From Candidatus Buchananbacteria bacterium (GTDB taxonomy: Bacteria > Patescibacteriota > Patescibacteriia > CAIXNZ01): a stretch of 32,423 nt of DNA. This document shows, piece after piece, positions 1 through 7,367 of the stretch. A program made the position numbers and the translations under genes. Within the stretch, counting starts at the first letter, position 1. The number at the start of each line of letters is the position of its first letter. The stretch spans positions 1 through 32,423 of the forward strand of contig WJKP01000033.1 of NCBI GenBank assembly GCA_014729025.1. Direction: 5' to 3'. The notes beneath the pieces are model-generated. The model searched no databases. It was not told the origin of the DNA and saw only the letters and a list, made by a program, of their open reading frames with translations.

Positions 1-1
1 T

Positions 2-133
2 CATAATCCATTAAGGGTATTTAAAACTACTATCGAATGGCTTAATTTTTACAATTTTGAAAGAATTCATTTGTCTATTAATGGTCTTACTCCTCATGAA
101 AAATTAATTCAAAGTGTTACCCTTGACTGTTAA
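2..133 (+). pseudogene. C-terminal fragment of an IS-type transposase/integrase core (rve) domain, truncated by the window edge
   Basis: Frame 2 reads HNPLRVFKTTIEWLNFYNFERIHLSINGLTPHEKLIQSVTLDC*, matching the 'W..YN..R.H..L.g.tP' end of integrase-core transposases. May be intact upstream of the window. Confidence 0.7.
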
Positions 134-149
134 CTATACATGTAATTAA

Positions 150-178
150 TTGACATTTTGGTTTAAGCTTGTTATTTT
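150..178 (+). promoter_or_regulatory. Sigma70-type promoter: TTGACA (150-155), 17 nt, TATTTT (173-178)
   Basis: Consensus -35, 17-nt spacer, 4/6 -10, just upstream of the 68-aa ORF with a GAGGAA RBS. Confidence 0.55.
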
Positions 179-206
179 TATAAAAAGCCAAAAAGAGGAA
201 TGAATT

Positions 207-413
207 ATGCTTATTAAAATACTTTTGATTAGCTTAATGGCCGGTACAGGGTTTGATATTTTGAATAACCTTGAATTTGATCCTGGTATTATCATGCCTT
301 TTTGGTATTCATTATTATTGCACAGCTTGGGTATTTCTTTTATTATCGTGGCTTTTGGTTTTTGGGTTTATTTTTTAATTAGACGCATTATAAAAACAAA
401 ATCAAGCACCTGA
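207..413 (+). CDS. Small hydrophobic membrane protein (68 aa), unknown function
   Basis: ORF with RBS and promoter upstream and terminator directly at its stop; two predicted TM segments by eye. Confidence 0.6.
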   Translation: MLIKILLISLMAGTGFDILNNLEFDPGIIMPFWYSLLLHSLGISFIIVAFGFWVYFLIRRIIKTKSST

Positions 414-427
414 AAAGGTGCTTTTTT
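404..427 (+). terminator. Rho-independent terminator AAGCACCT-GAAA-AGGTGCTT + T-run
   Basis: 8-bp stem, GAAA loop, T-run; overlaps the stop codon of the 68-aa ORF. Confidence 0.85.
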
Positions 428-470
428 CTTAATAAAAAAATGTCGCTCTTCGAGATCCTCAGTGTAGCAT

Positions 471-1040
471 TTATTTAGCTCTTTCTATGTATTCTTCTTT
501 TTCAGTATTAACGATTATTTCATCTCCTTGATTGATAAATAAAGGAGCATTAATGACTGCGCCGGTTTCCAGTGTGATTTGCTTGGTAACATTGGAAGAA
601 GAATCGCCTTTAATCCCCGGCGGAGCCTGGGTTACTTTTAATTTAACTTTAATGGGGATATCAACATTAACCGGCTGATCTTCAAAATAAAGGACATCAC
701 AATCAGTACCTTCTTTTAAATAATTTATTTTATTGCCTAATTGATCTAAAGGTAAATCAAATTGTTCGTAAGTTTCATTATTCATAAAATAAGCATTTTC
801 ATCATCTTTATACATATAATTAGCCTTACCTCTTTGTAAATCAGCATATTCAACCTTATCGCCTGGTTTAAAAGTTTTTTCCAAAACTTTGCCATCAACT
901 AGATTTTTTAATTTTGTTTGCATGACAGGCTGTCTTTGTTGCATTCTGACAAAATTAGCATCAGTTACAGAATAAGGTTGTCCGTCAATATTTAAATTAA
1001 CACCTTTTTTAATGTCATTTAGCGTAGAGATTGTACCCAT
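471..1040 (-). CDS. efp: Translation elongation factor P
   Basis: 189 aa; alignable with E. coli EF-P (VEKTFK-like LEKTFKPGDKVE, FMNNETYEQ, C-terminal TGAVINAPLFINQGDEIIVNTEKEEYIERAK). Confidence 0.95.
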   Translation of the reverse strand: MGTISTLNDIKKGVNLNIDGQPYSVTDANFVRMQQRQPVMQTKLKNLVDGKVLEKTFKPGDKVEYADLQRGKANYMYKDDENAYFMNNETYEQFDLPLDQLGNKINYLKEGTDCDVLYFEDQPVNVDIPIKVKLKVTQAPPGIKGDSSSNVTKQITLETGAVINAPLFINQGDEIIVNTEKEEYIERAK

Positions 1041-1100
1041 AAATATTTTAATTAAATTTTAAAATGGCTTTAAGCTTAGAGCTCATAGCTTATAGCCAGA

Positions 1101-1331
1101 TTATCTCTGCGTATAAGGTAAAATAGCCATATAACGAGCACGTTTAATAGCTTGGGCTAATTTACGTTGATGTTTGGAACAAACACCGCTTCTTCTTCTG
1201 GGCACTATTTTAGCGTATGAAGAAGTCCAGCGCCTTAAAAGCTGGCCGTCTTTATAATCAATATCTTTAATGCCATTAACGCAAAAATAACAATATTTTT
1301 GATTTTCTAAAAGTGATTTTTGTTTAGCCAT
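1101..1331 (-). CDS. rpsR: 30S ribosomal protein bS18 (Zn-ribbon Cys-containing form)
   Basis: 76 aa; CYFC...CSKHQRKLAQAIKRARYMAILPYT; gene order rpsF-ssb-rpsR. Confidence 0.95.
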   Translation of the reverse strand: MAKQKSLLENQKYCYFCVNGIKDIDYKDGQLLRRWTSSYAKIVPRRRSGVCSKHQRKLAQAIKRARYMAILPYTQR

Positions 1332-1430
1332 AAAGTTAGTAATTAGTCATTGGTAATTAGAAAATGGATAAAAATTTTTAATTAAAATCCTTTCCCTCCT
1401 TTTTTGATTTTTTAATTTTGTCATTTATCA

Positions 1431-1907
1431 TTAAAATGGAATATCTTCCAGTTTAATTTCATCACTATCGGATTCTGATTCACTGTTTTGTTTTGTCGAA
1501 GTATCTTCTTGTTCAATTGTTGGCAGGTCCGGTTCATTATTTTGAGCTGGTGCCGAACGAGTGCCTTGTCCTTGGTTAGAAGGGCGGTCAAGCATAATCA
1601 TGTTTTCAGCAATAATTTCTGTTCTGTATTTTTTAACCCCGTCTTGACCTGTCCAGTCTCTGGTCTGCAGTCTGCCTTCAATGTAGACTTTTGAGCCTTT
1701 TTTTAAATACTGCCCAACAATATCAGCTAGTTTTCGCCAGGCAACAACATCATGATATTCAACTTTTTCTTGTTTTTGCCCGCTTTGATCTTTCCAGACT
1801 AAATTAGTGGCAACAGTAAAGCTGGCAACAGAAGTTCCTTGCGGCGTACTTCTGACTTCTGGATCCCTGGTAAGATTACCAATAATCATTGCTTTGTTTA
1901 AATTCAT
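1431..1907 (-). CDS. ssb: Single-stranded DNA-binding protein
   Basis: [35 protein letters not shown], acidic tail ending [10 protein letters not shown]. Confidence 0.96.
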   Translation of the reverse strand: MNLNKAMIIGNLTRDPEVRSTPQGTSVASFTVATNLVWKDQSGQKQEKVEYHDVVAWRKLADIVGQYLKKGSKVYIEGRLQTRDWTGQDGVKKYRTEIIAENMIMLDRPSNQGQGTRSAPAQNNEPDLPTIEQEDTSTKQNSESESDSDEIKLEDIPF

Positions 1908-1971
1908 ATGGATTTGGTTAATTAATTAGTTTACATATTATAAATAATTTTACAATAAACTATTAGTTAAA

Positions 1972-2589
1972 TTAAACTATATCATCAGTATCTAAAAGTT
2001 CATCCAATTTTTTATCAAGATCTTCCAAGCTAACCTTGTCTTGACCGTCTTTTTCTTGGGTTTTTTCTTTTGGTTCTTCTTTAGCAGCCTTGATTTTTTC
2101 AATAGCTTCTTCTTTTTTCTTAGCCAATTTATCTTGCAGTGCTTTTTCTTTAATTAACTCTTTCTCGGTTTTGATTTTTTTCTTAACTATTAAAAATCTT
2201 AACACCTCATTGATTAAGCGTAATGATTCATTTAGTGATTTTAAAACATTGGTTGGTAATTTAAATTCAACTAATTGATAATAACCATGACTTTGCTGTT
2301 TGATTGGATAAGCCAGTTTTAATTTCCCCAAATCTTCTTCTTTGGTGATTTCACCATTATAATCTTTAATTAATTTTATTATTTTTTCAGTAATTGGTTT
2401 TAATTCATCAACCGAATAGGAAATTGGTACAATATAAAGCAATTCATAATGCTCAATTTTCTCTTCTTGTTCTTCATTTTCATCTTCAGTTGGTTGAGCC
2501 GGAATTGGTTGTTGTTGGTCTTTTTTTGTTTCTTCGTTTTTTTCTGTTGTGTCTTCTTCTTTGATATTATTTTTTTGTTCTTCGGACAT
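1972..2589 (-). CDS. rpsF: 30S ribosomal protein bS6 with long charged N- and C-terminal extensions
   Basis: Core HYELLYIVPISYSVDELKP...GEITKEEDLGKLKLAYPIKQQSHGYYQLVEFKLP; flanked by ~45 aa acidic N-terminal and ~65 aa charged C-terminal extensions; ssb and rpsR downstream. Confidence 0.9.
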   Translation of the reverse strand: MSEEQKNNIKEEDTTEKNEETKKDQQQPIPAQPTEDENEEQEEKIEHYELLYIVPISYSVDELKPITEKIIKLIKDYNGEITKEEDLGKLKLAYPIKQQSHGYYQLVEFKLPTNVLKSLNESLRLINEVLRFLIVKKKIKTEKELIKEKALQDKLAKKKEEAIEKIKAAKEEPKEKTQEKDGQDKVSLEDLDKKLDELLDTDDIV

Positions 2590-2634
2590 AAAATGCTTAT
2601 TAATTTATTTGTTAATTAATTGTTAGATAAAAAA

Positions 2635-2759
2635 AATCCCAAGGTGGGACTTGATTTTGCCAATAGCATATTGCCTATAGCTAAGTGTATTTACCTCATG
2701 CTATAATCAATTAGCTATTAGCTAATGTCACACCTTTGAAGCCACCGTATTTGGGGATT
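2635..2759 (-). promoter_or_regulatory. Structured 5' leader of rpsF (candidate S6:S18 autoregulatory leader)
   Basis: Minus strand: AATCCCCAA-ATAC-GGTGG (2759-2742) complementary to CCACC-TT-GGGATT (2647-2635), followed by a T-run, ~45 nt upstream of the rpsF start. Confidence 0.45.
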
Positions 2760-2845
2760 CATTATTCCCGCCTAGCGGGATGGAAAAGTGTTTTAATTGT
2801 TGATTTTTATTTTAGCAAACACTTAATAATTAGTCAAGTTTTTAT

Positions 2846-3325
2846 TTATAAATTAATGACTTTAATATCATGATCAATTGTATTTAAATATTTTTGCCAC
2901 ATTGCACTTGTTAATTCTAGGCTGGCAGTATTACGATTAGGATGAAAACTGACAATTTCAGCATTATAAACGTCTTTATCAATATAAACCTCAACAGCTT
3001 GTTTATCATCATTAATTAAACCAAACGGCGAAACAGCGCCTGGTTGCAAGCCTAATTTATCTTGCAATTCGTCAGGATTAGCAAAACTTAATTTTTTCTC
3101 ATTAACGATTGCTGCAATTTTTTTTAAATCGGCTTGCTTATCTGCTGGTAAAATAATTAAAAAATAGCGATTTTTCTTTTGATTTTTTAAAAATAAATTT
3201 TTTGTAGCTAAACCAGGAATCTGGCTGCAATATTTTTCAGCTTCTTCACATGTATAAACTGCCGGATGTTCATGTAAAATATAAGTTATTTGCTCGTCTT
3301 GTAAAAATTGTTCAAGATTTGGCAT
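2846..3325 (-). CDS. YbaK/ProX-like aminoacyl-tRNA deacylase (PrdX family)
   Basis: 159 aa; HEHPAVYTCEEAEKYC, KNLFLKNQKKNRYFLIILPADKQADLKK, GLQPGAVSPFGLINDD. Confidence 0.88.
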   Translation of the reverse strand: MPNLEQFLQDEQITYILHEHPAVYTCEEAEKYCSQIPGLATKNLFLKNQKKNRYFLIILPADKQADLKKIAAIVNEKKLSFANPDELQDKLGLQPGAVSPFGLINDDKQAVEVYIDKDVYNAEIVSFHPNRNTASLELTSAMWQKYLNTIDHDIKVINL

Positions 3326-3412
3326 AAATAGTCATTATTATTTGTTGTGAATTTATTTTATTTTATCAGAAAATGTTATATAATAAAAAAAATTATAATT
3401 AATTTAAAACTT

Positions 3413-4138
3413 ATGAATGAAAACATGACACAAACTCCACAAGCAAGTCCTAATCCCCAGGCAGCAGCGCCTATACCTCAAGGTCCTCAGCCTGGCGCAA
3501 CAGCCAGCCAAGTAAAAATTGCCGGGGCTGGCAGAAGGGTGGTCGCTTTTATTTTAGATTCAATTTTTGCTTTTTTGCCATTAGTTGTACTCATGATCCT
3601 TTACTCAATAGTATCTTTTGCTATCGTGCAAACAGTTGGTGCACAGGTCACAACTGACTTTCAAGCCATAGAACTGGCGACCCAGGATGCGCGTTCTACC
3701 ACAGCCGGTGTTATGAATGTGGTAATGGGTTTATTTGGTCTTTTGGGTATAGTTTTGGTTTTTTTATATTTTCCAATAGTTGAGGGTAAATATAGTCGAG
3801 GTCTAGGTAAAAAAATACTAAATTTAAAAATAGTAAAACAAGATAATTTACAAGAGCAAGGTATTGGTTTTTGGATGGCAGCAGCTAGATTATTGGCAAC
3901 TCAATCAGGTAGTGTTTTGGGTTGGATTTGGGCTTTTTTAAATCCGGAACGGCAAGCTTGGCAGGATTTAATTACCAAAACCTATGTTTTATATGATGAA
4001 AATGATTTATTTAATGTTCAAACTATTAATCAAGTTCAAAAACAAGAACCTAAGAAAAATTTGTTTATAATATTATTGGTAATTTTTTTCTTATTGCCTA
4101 TTTTATTATTTATGTTTCCTTTATTTTTAATTTTTTAA
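3413..4138 (+). CDS. RDD family membrane protein
   Basis: AGAGRRVVAFILDSIFAFLPL..., GRKILxLKIVK-like GLGKKILNLKIVKQD, QAWQDLITKTYVL. The ORF-track start at 3347 is probably too early. Confidence 0.8.
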   Translation: MNENMTQTPQASPNPQAAAPIPQGPQPGATASQVKIAGAGRRVVAFILDSIFAFLPLVVLMILYSIVSFAIVQTVGAQVTTDFQAIELATQDARSTTAGVMNVVMGLFGLLGIVLVFLYFPIVEGKYSRGLGKKILNLKIVKQDNLQEQGIGFWMAAARLLATQSGSVLGWIWAFLNPERQAWQDLITKTYVLYDENDLFNVQTINQVQKQEPKKNLFIILLVIFFLLPILLFMFPLFLIF

Positions 4139-4156
4139 TTTAATTAAATATTTATA

Positions 4157-4184
4157 AAAAAACCGCTTTATTAGGCGGTTTTTT
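4157..4184 (+). terminator. Rho-independent terminator AAAACCGC...GCGGTTTTTT
   Basis: GC stem followed by T6 just after the RDD gene. Confidence 0.85.
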
Positions 4185-4186
4185 AC

Positions 4187-4215
4187 TTGACAATTATAAT
4201 TAAATATGTTAGGAT
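4187..4215 (+). promoter_or_regulatory. Promoter for the structured ncRNA: TTGACA (4187-4192), 17 nt, TAGGAT (4210-4215)
   Basis: Perfect -35, 17-nt spacer, 4/6 -10; starts immediately after the RDD terminator. Confidence 0.65.
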
Positions 4216-4221
4216 TTTATA

Positions 4222-4434
4222 TGGATATCAGGGTGACGGCTGCCGGTAACCTCTTGAGGTTAGTGCAGTGATAACACTGCTAGTGGTCTGGACAACCAAA
4301 TTCCTAAGAGACAATTGATCATCCTCCTTTGGTTGGGAGAATCATCAATTGATGCGTAAGCGTGCTCAAAGGAAAGCCTTCCCTGATATCTCCAATACAA
4401 TTTACCGCTCTTGTTTCTGGGAGCGGTTTTTTAT
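4222..4434 (+). ncRNA. Stand-alone, highly structured noncoding RNA with own promoter and terminator (family not assigned)
   Basis: 10-bp closing helix GATATCAGGG(4224-4233)/CCCTGATATC(4381-4390); hairpins TAACC/GGTTA, GCAGTG-ATAA-CACTGC, CAATTGAT..ATCAATTG; pseudoknot-type complementarity CAACCAAA(4293-4300)/TTTGGTTG(4328-4335); no credible ORF; higher GC than the flanks. Confidence 0.8.
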
Positions 4435-4437
4435 TTT
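4404..4437 (+). terminator. Rho-independent terminator ACCGCTC...GAGCGGT + T-run, shared with the 3' end of the convergent DUF305-like gene
   Basis: 7-bp stem followed by TTTTTATTTTT. Confidence 0.85.
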
Positions 4438-4868
4438 TGTAAATATTGTTTCATTAATTCTATTTCTCTGATTTGAGTTTCAATAATTTGGTCAGCTAGT
4501 TCTTTGACTTCCGGATTTTGAATGCTAGCTTCTTGGCTGGTTAAAATAGCTGAAGAATGATGAGGAATCATGGCCTGCATATATTGTTTATCAGCAATAA
4601 AAATTTGTTCGCGTAAAAAGATAACGGTAATTATAAAAACAAGAAGACTGGCAACTAAAATAACAGCGTTTAATTTTTTATTTTTAAACATTTTACGCAT
4701 CAATATCAGCATTAATATGGCCATAGGTGAAACCATTAATAAGGCCATGTATAAACGATTTAAGCTTAAATAAAGATGATCTAAGCTGGCAACATTTAAA
4801 AACATGACACCATACATTATGCAAAAAGAAATAATAAGCATTAATAGAAAAATTTTATAGTTTTTCAT
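4431..4868 (-). CDS. DUF305-like membrane protein
   Basis: N-terminal TM segments and C-terminal MQAMIPHHSSAILTSQEASIQNPEVKELADQIIETQIREIELMKQYL, typical of DUF305. Confidence 0.8.
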   Translation of the reverse strand: MKNYKIFLLMLIISFCIMYGVMFLNVASLDHLYLSLNRLYMALLMVSPMAILMLILMRKMFKNKKLNAVILVASLLVFIITVIFLREQIFIADKQYMQAMIPHHSSAILTSQEASIQNPEVKELADQIIETQIREIELMKQYLQK

Positions 4869-4937
4869 TTTTTTAATAATAAATAATTAGTATGTTATAA
4901 TTTATATAACTTAATCTTATTATAGCATAAACTTAAT

Positions 4938-6113
4938 ATGAAATATTATTTTATTTTGGGTAAAAATCCTGAGCTTTCCAAGGCTGAAATTGAGTCGGTT
5001 TTGGAATTGTTTGATTATAAATTTAAAATAATTGAATTTAAAAAAAATATTTTGATTTTAGAAATGCCAAGAAAGCTAGACGTAGAAGTAATTAATCAGC
5101 GGTTGGGCGGTACAGTAAAAATAGGCCAAATCATTGATCAGGTTAATGATTTGGAAAAAATTGCTAATAAATTTTGCCAATTGATTAAATGCCAGTCAGG
5201 CAAGCTTCATTTTGGGTTTAGTTTGTATTCTTTGTCAGATAAAATTAATTTAGCAAAGAAAAAAAAGCAGATAAAACCAATCGCTATGGAAATAAAAAGA
5301 AAAATGCGTGAGCAAAAGCATTTAAATTCACGCTGGGTAATTAGTCAGGAAATTGAATTATCATCAGTAATTGTTAAAAAAAATCAATTACTAAAATATG
5401 GCTCGGAAATTTGTTTGTTTTTTTCAGATCAGCAGATTTTGATTGGTCAAACTTTGGCTGTTCAAGCTTTTGCAGAATTTGGTGCCCGTGATTATAAACG
5501 GCCAAGCCGTGATCAGACTGCTGGTATGCTACCCCCTAAATTAGCGCGAATTATGCTAAATTTAGCGAAAATAAGGCCAGAAGCAAAAATCTTGGATCCT
5601 TTTTGCGGTTCAGGTACTATTTTGCAAGAAGCTTTAATTTTGGGTTATCAAAATTTAATTGGTTTTGATTCAAGTGATAACGCAATTAAATATACGCAAG
5701 ATAATTTAACTTGGTTAGCTGATAAATATAATTTTGATCTTAAAAATATCCAGTTAAATCAAGTTGATGTGAAAAATTTAAATCAGCATTTAGATGAACA
5801 ATCAATTGATTGTATTATTACTGAACCATATTTGGGCCCACCCTTAAAAGGCAATGAACCAGAAATACAAATTAATAAAAACATTCAGGAATTGGAAGAA
5901 CTTTATCTTGAAGCTTTCAAGCAATTTCAGCAAGTTTTAAGAGAAAACGGCAAAATAGTTATGGTTATTCCGGAATTTAAAATAAAAAACAAAACAAAGC
6001 AACTTGATTTAGATAAAATTAAAGGTTTTAAGTTTTTAAATCAGGAAAAATTAATTTATTCACGCCCCCATCAATATCTTTGGCGTCAAATTAAGATTTT
6101 TATAAAAAAATAA
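4938..6113 (+). CDS. Trm11/THUMP-like SAM-dependent RNA (or DNA) methyltransferase
   Basis: RDYKRPSRDQTAGMLPPKLARIMLNLA, ILDPFCGSGTILQEALILG, IITEPYLGPPLKG. Confidence 0.82.
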   Translation: MKYYFILGKNPELSKAEIESVLELFDYKFKIIEFKKNILILEMPRKLDVEVINQRLGGTVKIGQIIDQVNDLEKIANKFCQLIKCQSGKLHFGFSLYSLSDKINLAKKKKQIKPIAMEIKRKMREQKHLNSRWVISQEIELSSVIVKKNQLLKYGSEICLFFSDQQILIGQTLAVQAFAEFGARDYKRPSRDQTAGMLPPKLARIMLNLAKIRPEAKILDPFCGSGTILQEALILGYQNLIGFDSSDNAIKYTQDNLTWLADKYNFDLKNIQLNQVDVKNLNQHLDEQSIDCIITEPYLGPPLKGNEPEIQINKNIQELEELYLEAFKQFQQVLRENGKIVMVIPEFKIKNKTKQLDLDKIKGFKFLNQEKLIYSRPHQYLWRQIKIFIKK

Positions 6114-6114
6114 A

Positions 6115-6142
6115 AAAAGGCGCCTAAATATAGGCACCTTTT
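6115..6142. terminator. Bidirectional terminator AAAAGGCGCCT...AGGCACCTTTT
   Basis: Inverted repeat between convergent gene ends with flanking A and T runs. Confidence 0.75.
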
Positions 6143-6854
6143 ATAGGGGGTATAACATACCGCCAAAAGTAAAAAGCAAGTTCCAGCTTTCTATTTTTGT
6201 CTCATACCCGTCAAATTCAGGCTGGTACCTTTCATAACTTAGCCCTAAACCAAAGTACTTTAAGTCAACACCAAGATAATAACGTTGGCCAAAACCTGTC
6301 CAGGTATTTGTGTCAACTCTATCCCATTCTCCCCAGCGATCATGTCCAGTAACCAGGGTAAATTGATTATACGGGAACCCCATTTCAATAACTACAGGCC
6401 AGATCGTTATTCCAATAGTAGGATTTAGGATATACCAAGCTGGTAAGAGTTGTGCATAAGCATAAGATTCGCCGCCATAATCACAGCGCTCAGTCTCAAA
6501 AAGTCCAGAGCGGTAAGCATCGACAGCCATAATATTAAGACCCAGGTCTGTACCGGCTTGCATAGTAAATGGAATAGGAAGATCAAAATAAAAGCGAAGT
6601 TTCAGTCGGCAGTTAATGCCCCAGCCTTCATCAAAATCAACTTTGGTACTACCTGTCGGGCTATCAGCCGGATGAGCATTAACCGTTAAAAGTTCATCTG
6701 AGAAATCAAATTGATAATAATTTATTTCAGCTGCCAAATTAAAAGAAAAGCCGAAAAATTCATTTAAATGAATCATATTTTGACTCGCATTTGATGATAA
6801 TGGCCAGAGCCCCATTATGCATAGCAGAAAAACTCCCAAGCTCATTTTTTTCAT
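6141..6854 (-). CDS. Secreted protein with signal peptide, beta-barrel-like composition
   Basis: MKKMSLGVFLLCIMGLWPLSSNASQ signal peptide; alternating aromatic/hydrophobic strands; ends SWNLLFTFGGMLYPL. Start placed at 6854 using the AGGAGGG RBS; the ORF-track start at 6926 overlaps the promoter. Confidence 0.7.
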   Translation of the reverse strand: MKKMSLGVFLLCIMGLWPLSSNASQNMIHLNEFFGFSFNLAAEINYYQFDFSDELLTVNAHPADSPTGSTKVDFDEGWGINCRLKLRFYFDLPIPFTMQAGTDLGLNIMAVDAYRSGLFETERCDYGGESYAYAQLLPAWYILNPTIGITIWPVVIEMGFPYNQFTLVTGHDRWGEWDRVDTNTWTGFGQRYYLGVDLKYFGLGLSYERYQPEFDGYETKIESWNLLFTFGGMLYPL

Positions 6855-6897
6855 TTCATACCCTCCTTTTTTGTCTTCAATTTTAAAAATACTTATT

Positions 6898-6926
6898 AAT
6901 TTAATACGCTTTTTTAAAAAAGTCAA
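6898..6926 (-). promoter_or_regulatory. Promoter TTGACT (6926-6921), 17 nt, TAAATT (6903-6898) for the secreted protein gene
   Basis: Near-consensus hexamers with 17-nt spacing on the minus strand. Confidence 0.65.
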
Positions 6927-6937
6927 TTAATTTTAAT

Positions 6938-6974
6938 TAAAAAAGCCGCCCGTAGCATCATTGGGCGGCTTTTT
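6938..6974. terminator. Bidirectional terminator AAAAAGCCGCCC...GGGCGGCTTTTT
   Basis: 7-bp GC stem with A- and T-runs on both sides. Confidence 0.85.
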
Positions 6975-7058
6975 ACGGAGAGGATCTCTCCTAAGGCAGC
7001 GCTAAGTTGTAAAAATTTTGCTAATAACCATCAGCTGTCGATGGTTGAACTGTTGTTC

Positions 7059-7130
7059 TTATGATTGATCCCCGCTTGTATCTGGATCAATCGCAGGTAA
7101 CCCCCTGATCTTTCCTGCTGGGGAGATAAT
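7059..7130 (-). other. Putative 23-codon ORF with non-canonical ATT start behind the 16S-tail-complementary element
   Basis: AAAGGAGGTGATCCA-ATT: I I S P A G K I R G L P A I D P D T S G D Q S *; no ATG/GTG/TTG at the correct spacing. Confidence 0.2.
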
Positions 7131-7145
7131 TGGATCACCTCCTTT
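7130..7145 (-). promoter_or_regulatory. Extended Shine-Dalgarno: AAAGGAGGTGATCCAA, complementary to the universal 16S rRNA 3' tail over 16 nt
   Basis: The plus strand reads TTGGATCACCTCCTTT, the standard bacterial 16S 3'-terminal sequence. Confidence 0.7.
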
Positions 7146-7215
7146 AGGAAAGTTGCTGGTTGAATTTCAATCGGCCTCCTTTTTTCTTTGATTTTAAGTA
7201 GAGCGCTTTTATCAT
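7144..7215 (-). CDS. Tiny basic ORF, 23 aa: MIKALYLKSKKKGGRLKFNQQLS
   Basis: GAGGAGGT RBS overlapping the stop of the upstream ORF (TGAGGAGGTGTAAATG); stop overlaps the next SD. Confidence 0.4.
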   Translation of the reverse strand: MIKALYLKSKKKGGRLKFNQQLS

Positions 7216-7225
7216 TTACACCTCC

Positions 7226-7333
7226 TCAGTTGGTGTGTTGTGGCTTTTGGGATCTTTTTGTTTTGGCAAAAATAGCCTGGATTTTCATTTGTTGATACCA
7301 AAAAGCCCTTGACTTCAAATGCCCATACCTCAT
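7226..7333 (-). CDS. Tiny basic ORF, 35 aa: MRYGHLKSRAFWYQQMKIQAIFAKTKRSQKPQHTN
   Basis: AAGGAGGT RBS 6 nt upstream of ATG, behind a near-consensus promoter. Confidence 0.45.
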   Translation of the reverse strand: MRYGHLKSRAFWYQQMKIQAIFAKTKRSQKPQHTN

Positions 7334-7367
7334 TAATACCTCCTTCAAGTAAGATTATCTTATTTTT

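Noticed and set aside
1488-1694. Plus-strand ORF antisense to ssb
   Set aside because: Fully overlaps the confidently assigned ssb; no RBS; composition is a by-product of the opposite strand.
2765-2781. TTCCCGCCTAGCGGGAT hairpin as a terminator
   Set aside because: Short stem without a T-run on either side; left as an uncharacterised intergenic hairpin.
6450-6689. Plus-strand 79-aa ORF
   Set aside because: Antisense to the secreted protein gene, which has a signal peptide, RBS and promoter; no own signals.
7130-7145. Partial 16S rRNA gene
   Set aside because: Only the terminal ~16 nt matches 16S; upstream sequence lacks h44/h45 and other conserved 16S segments.
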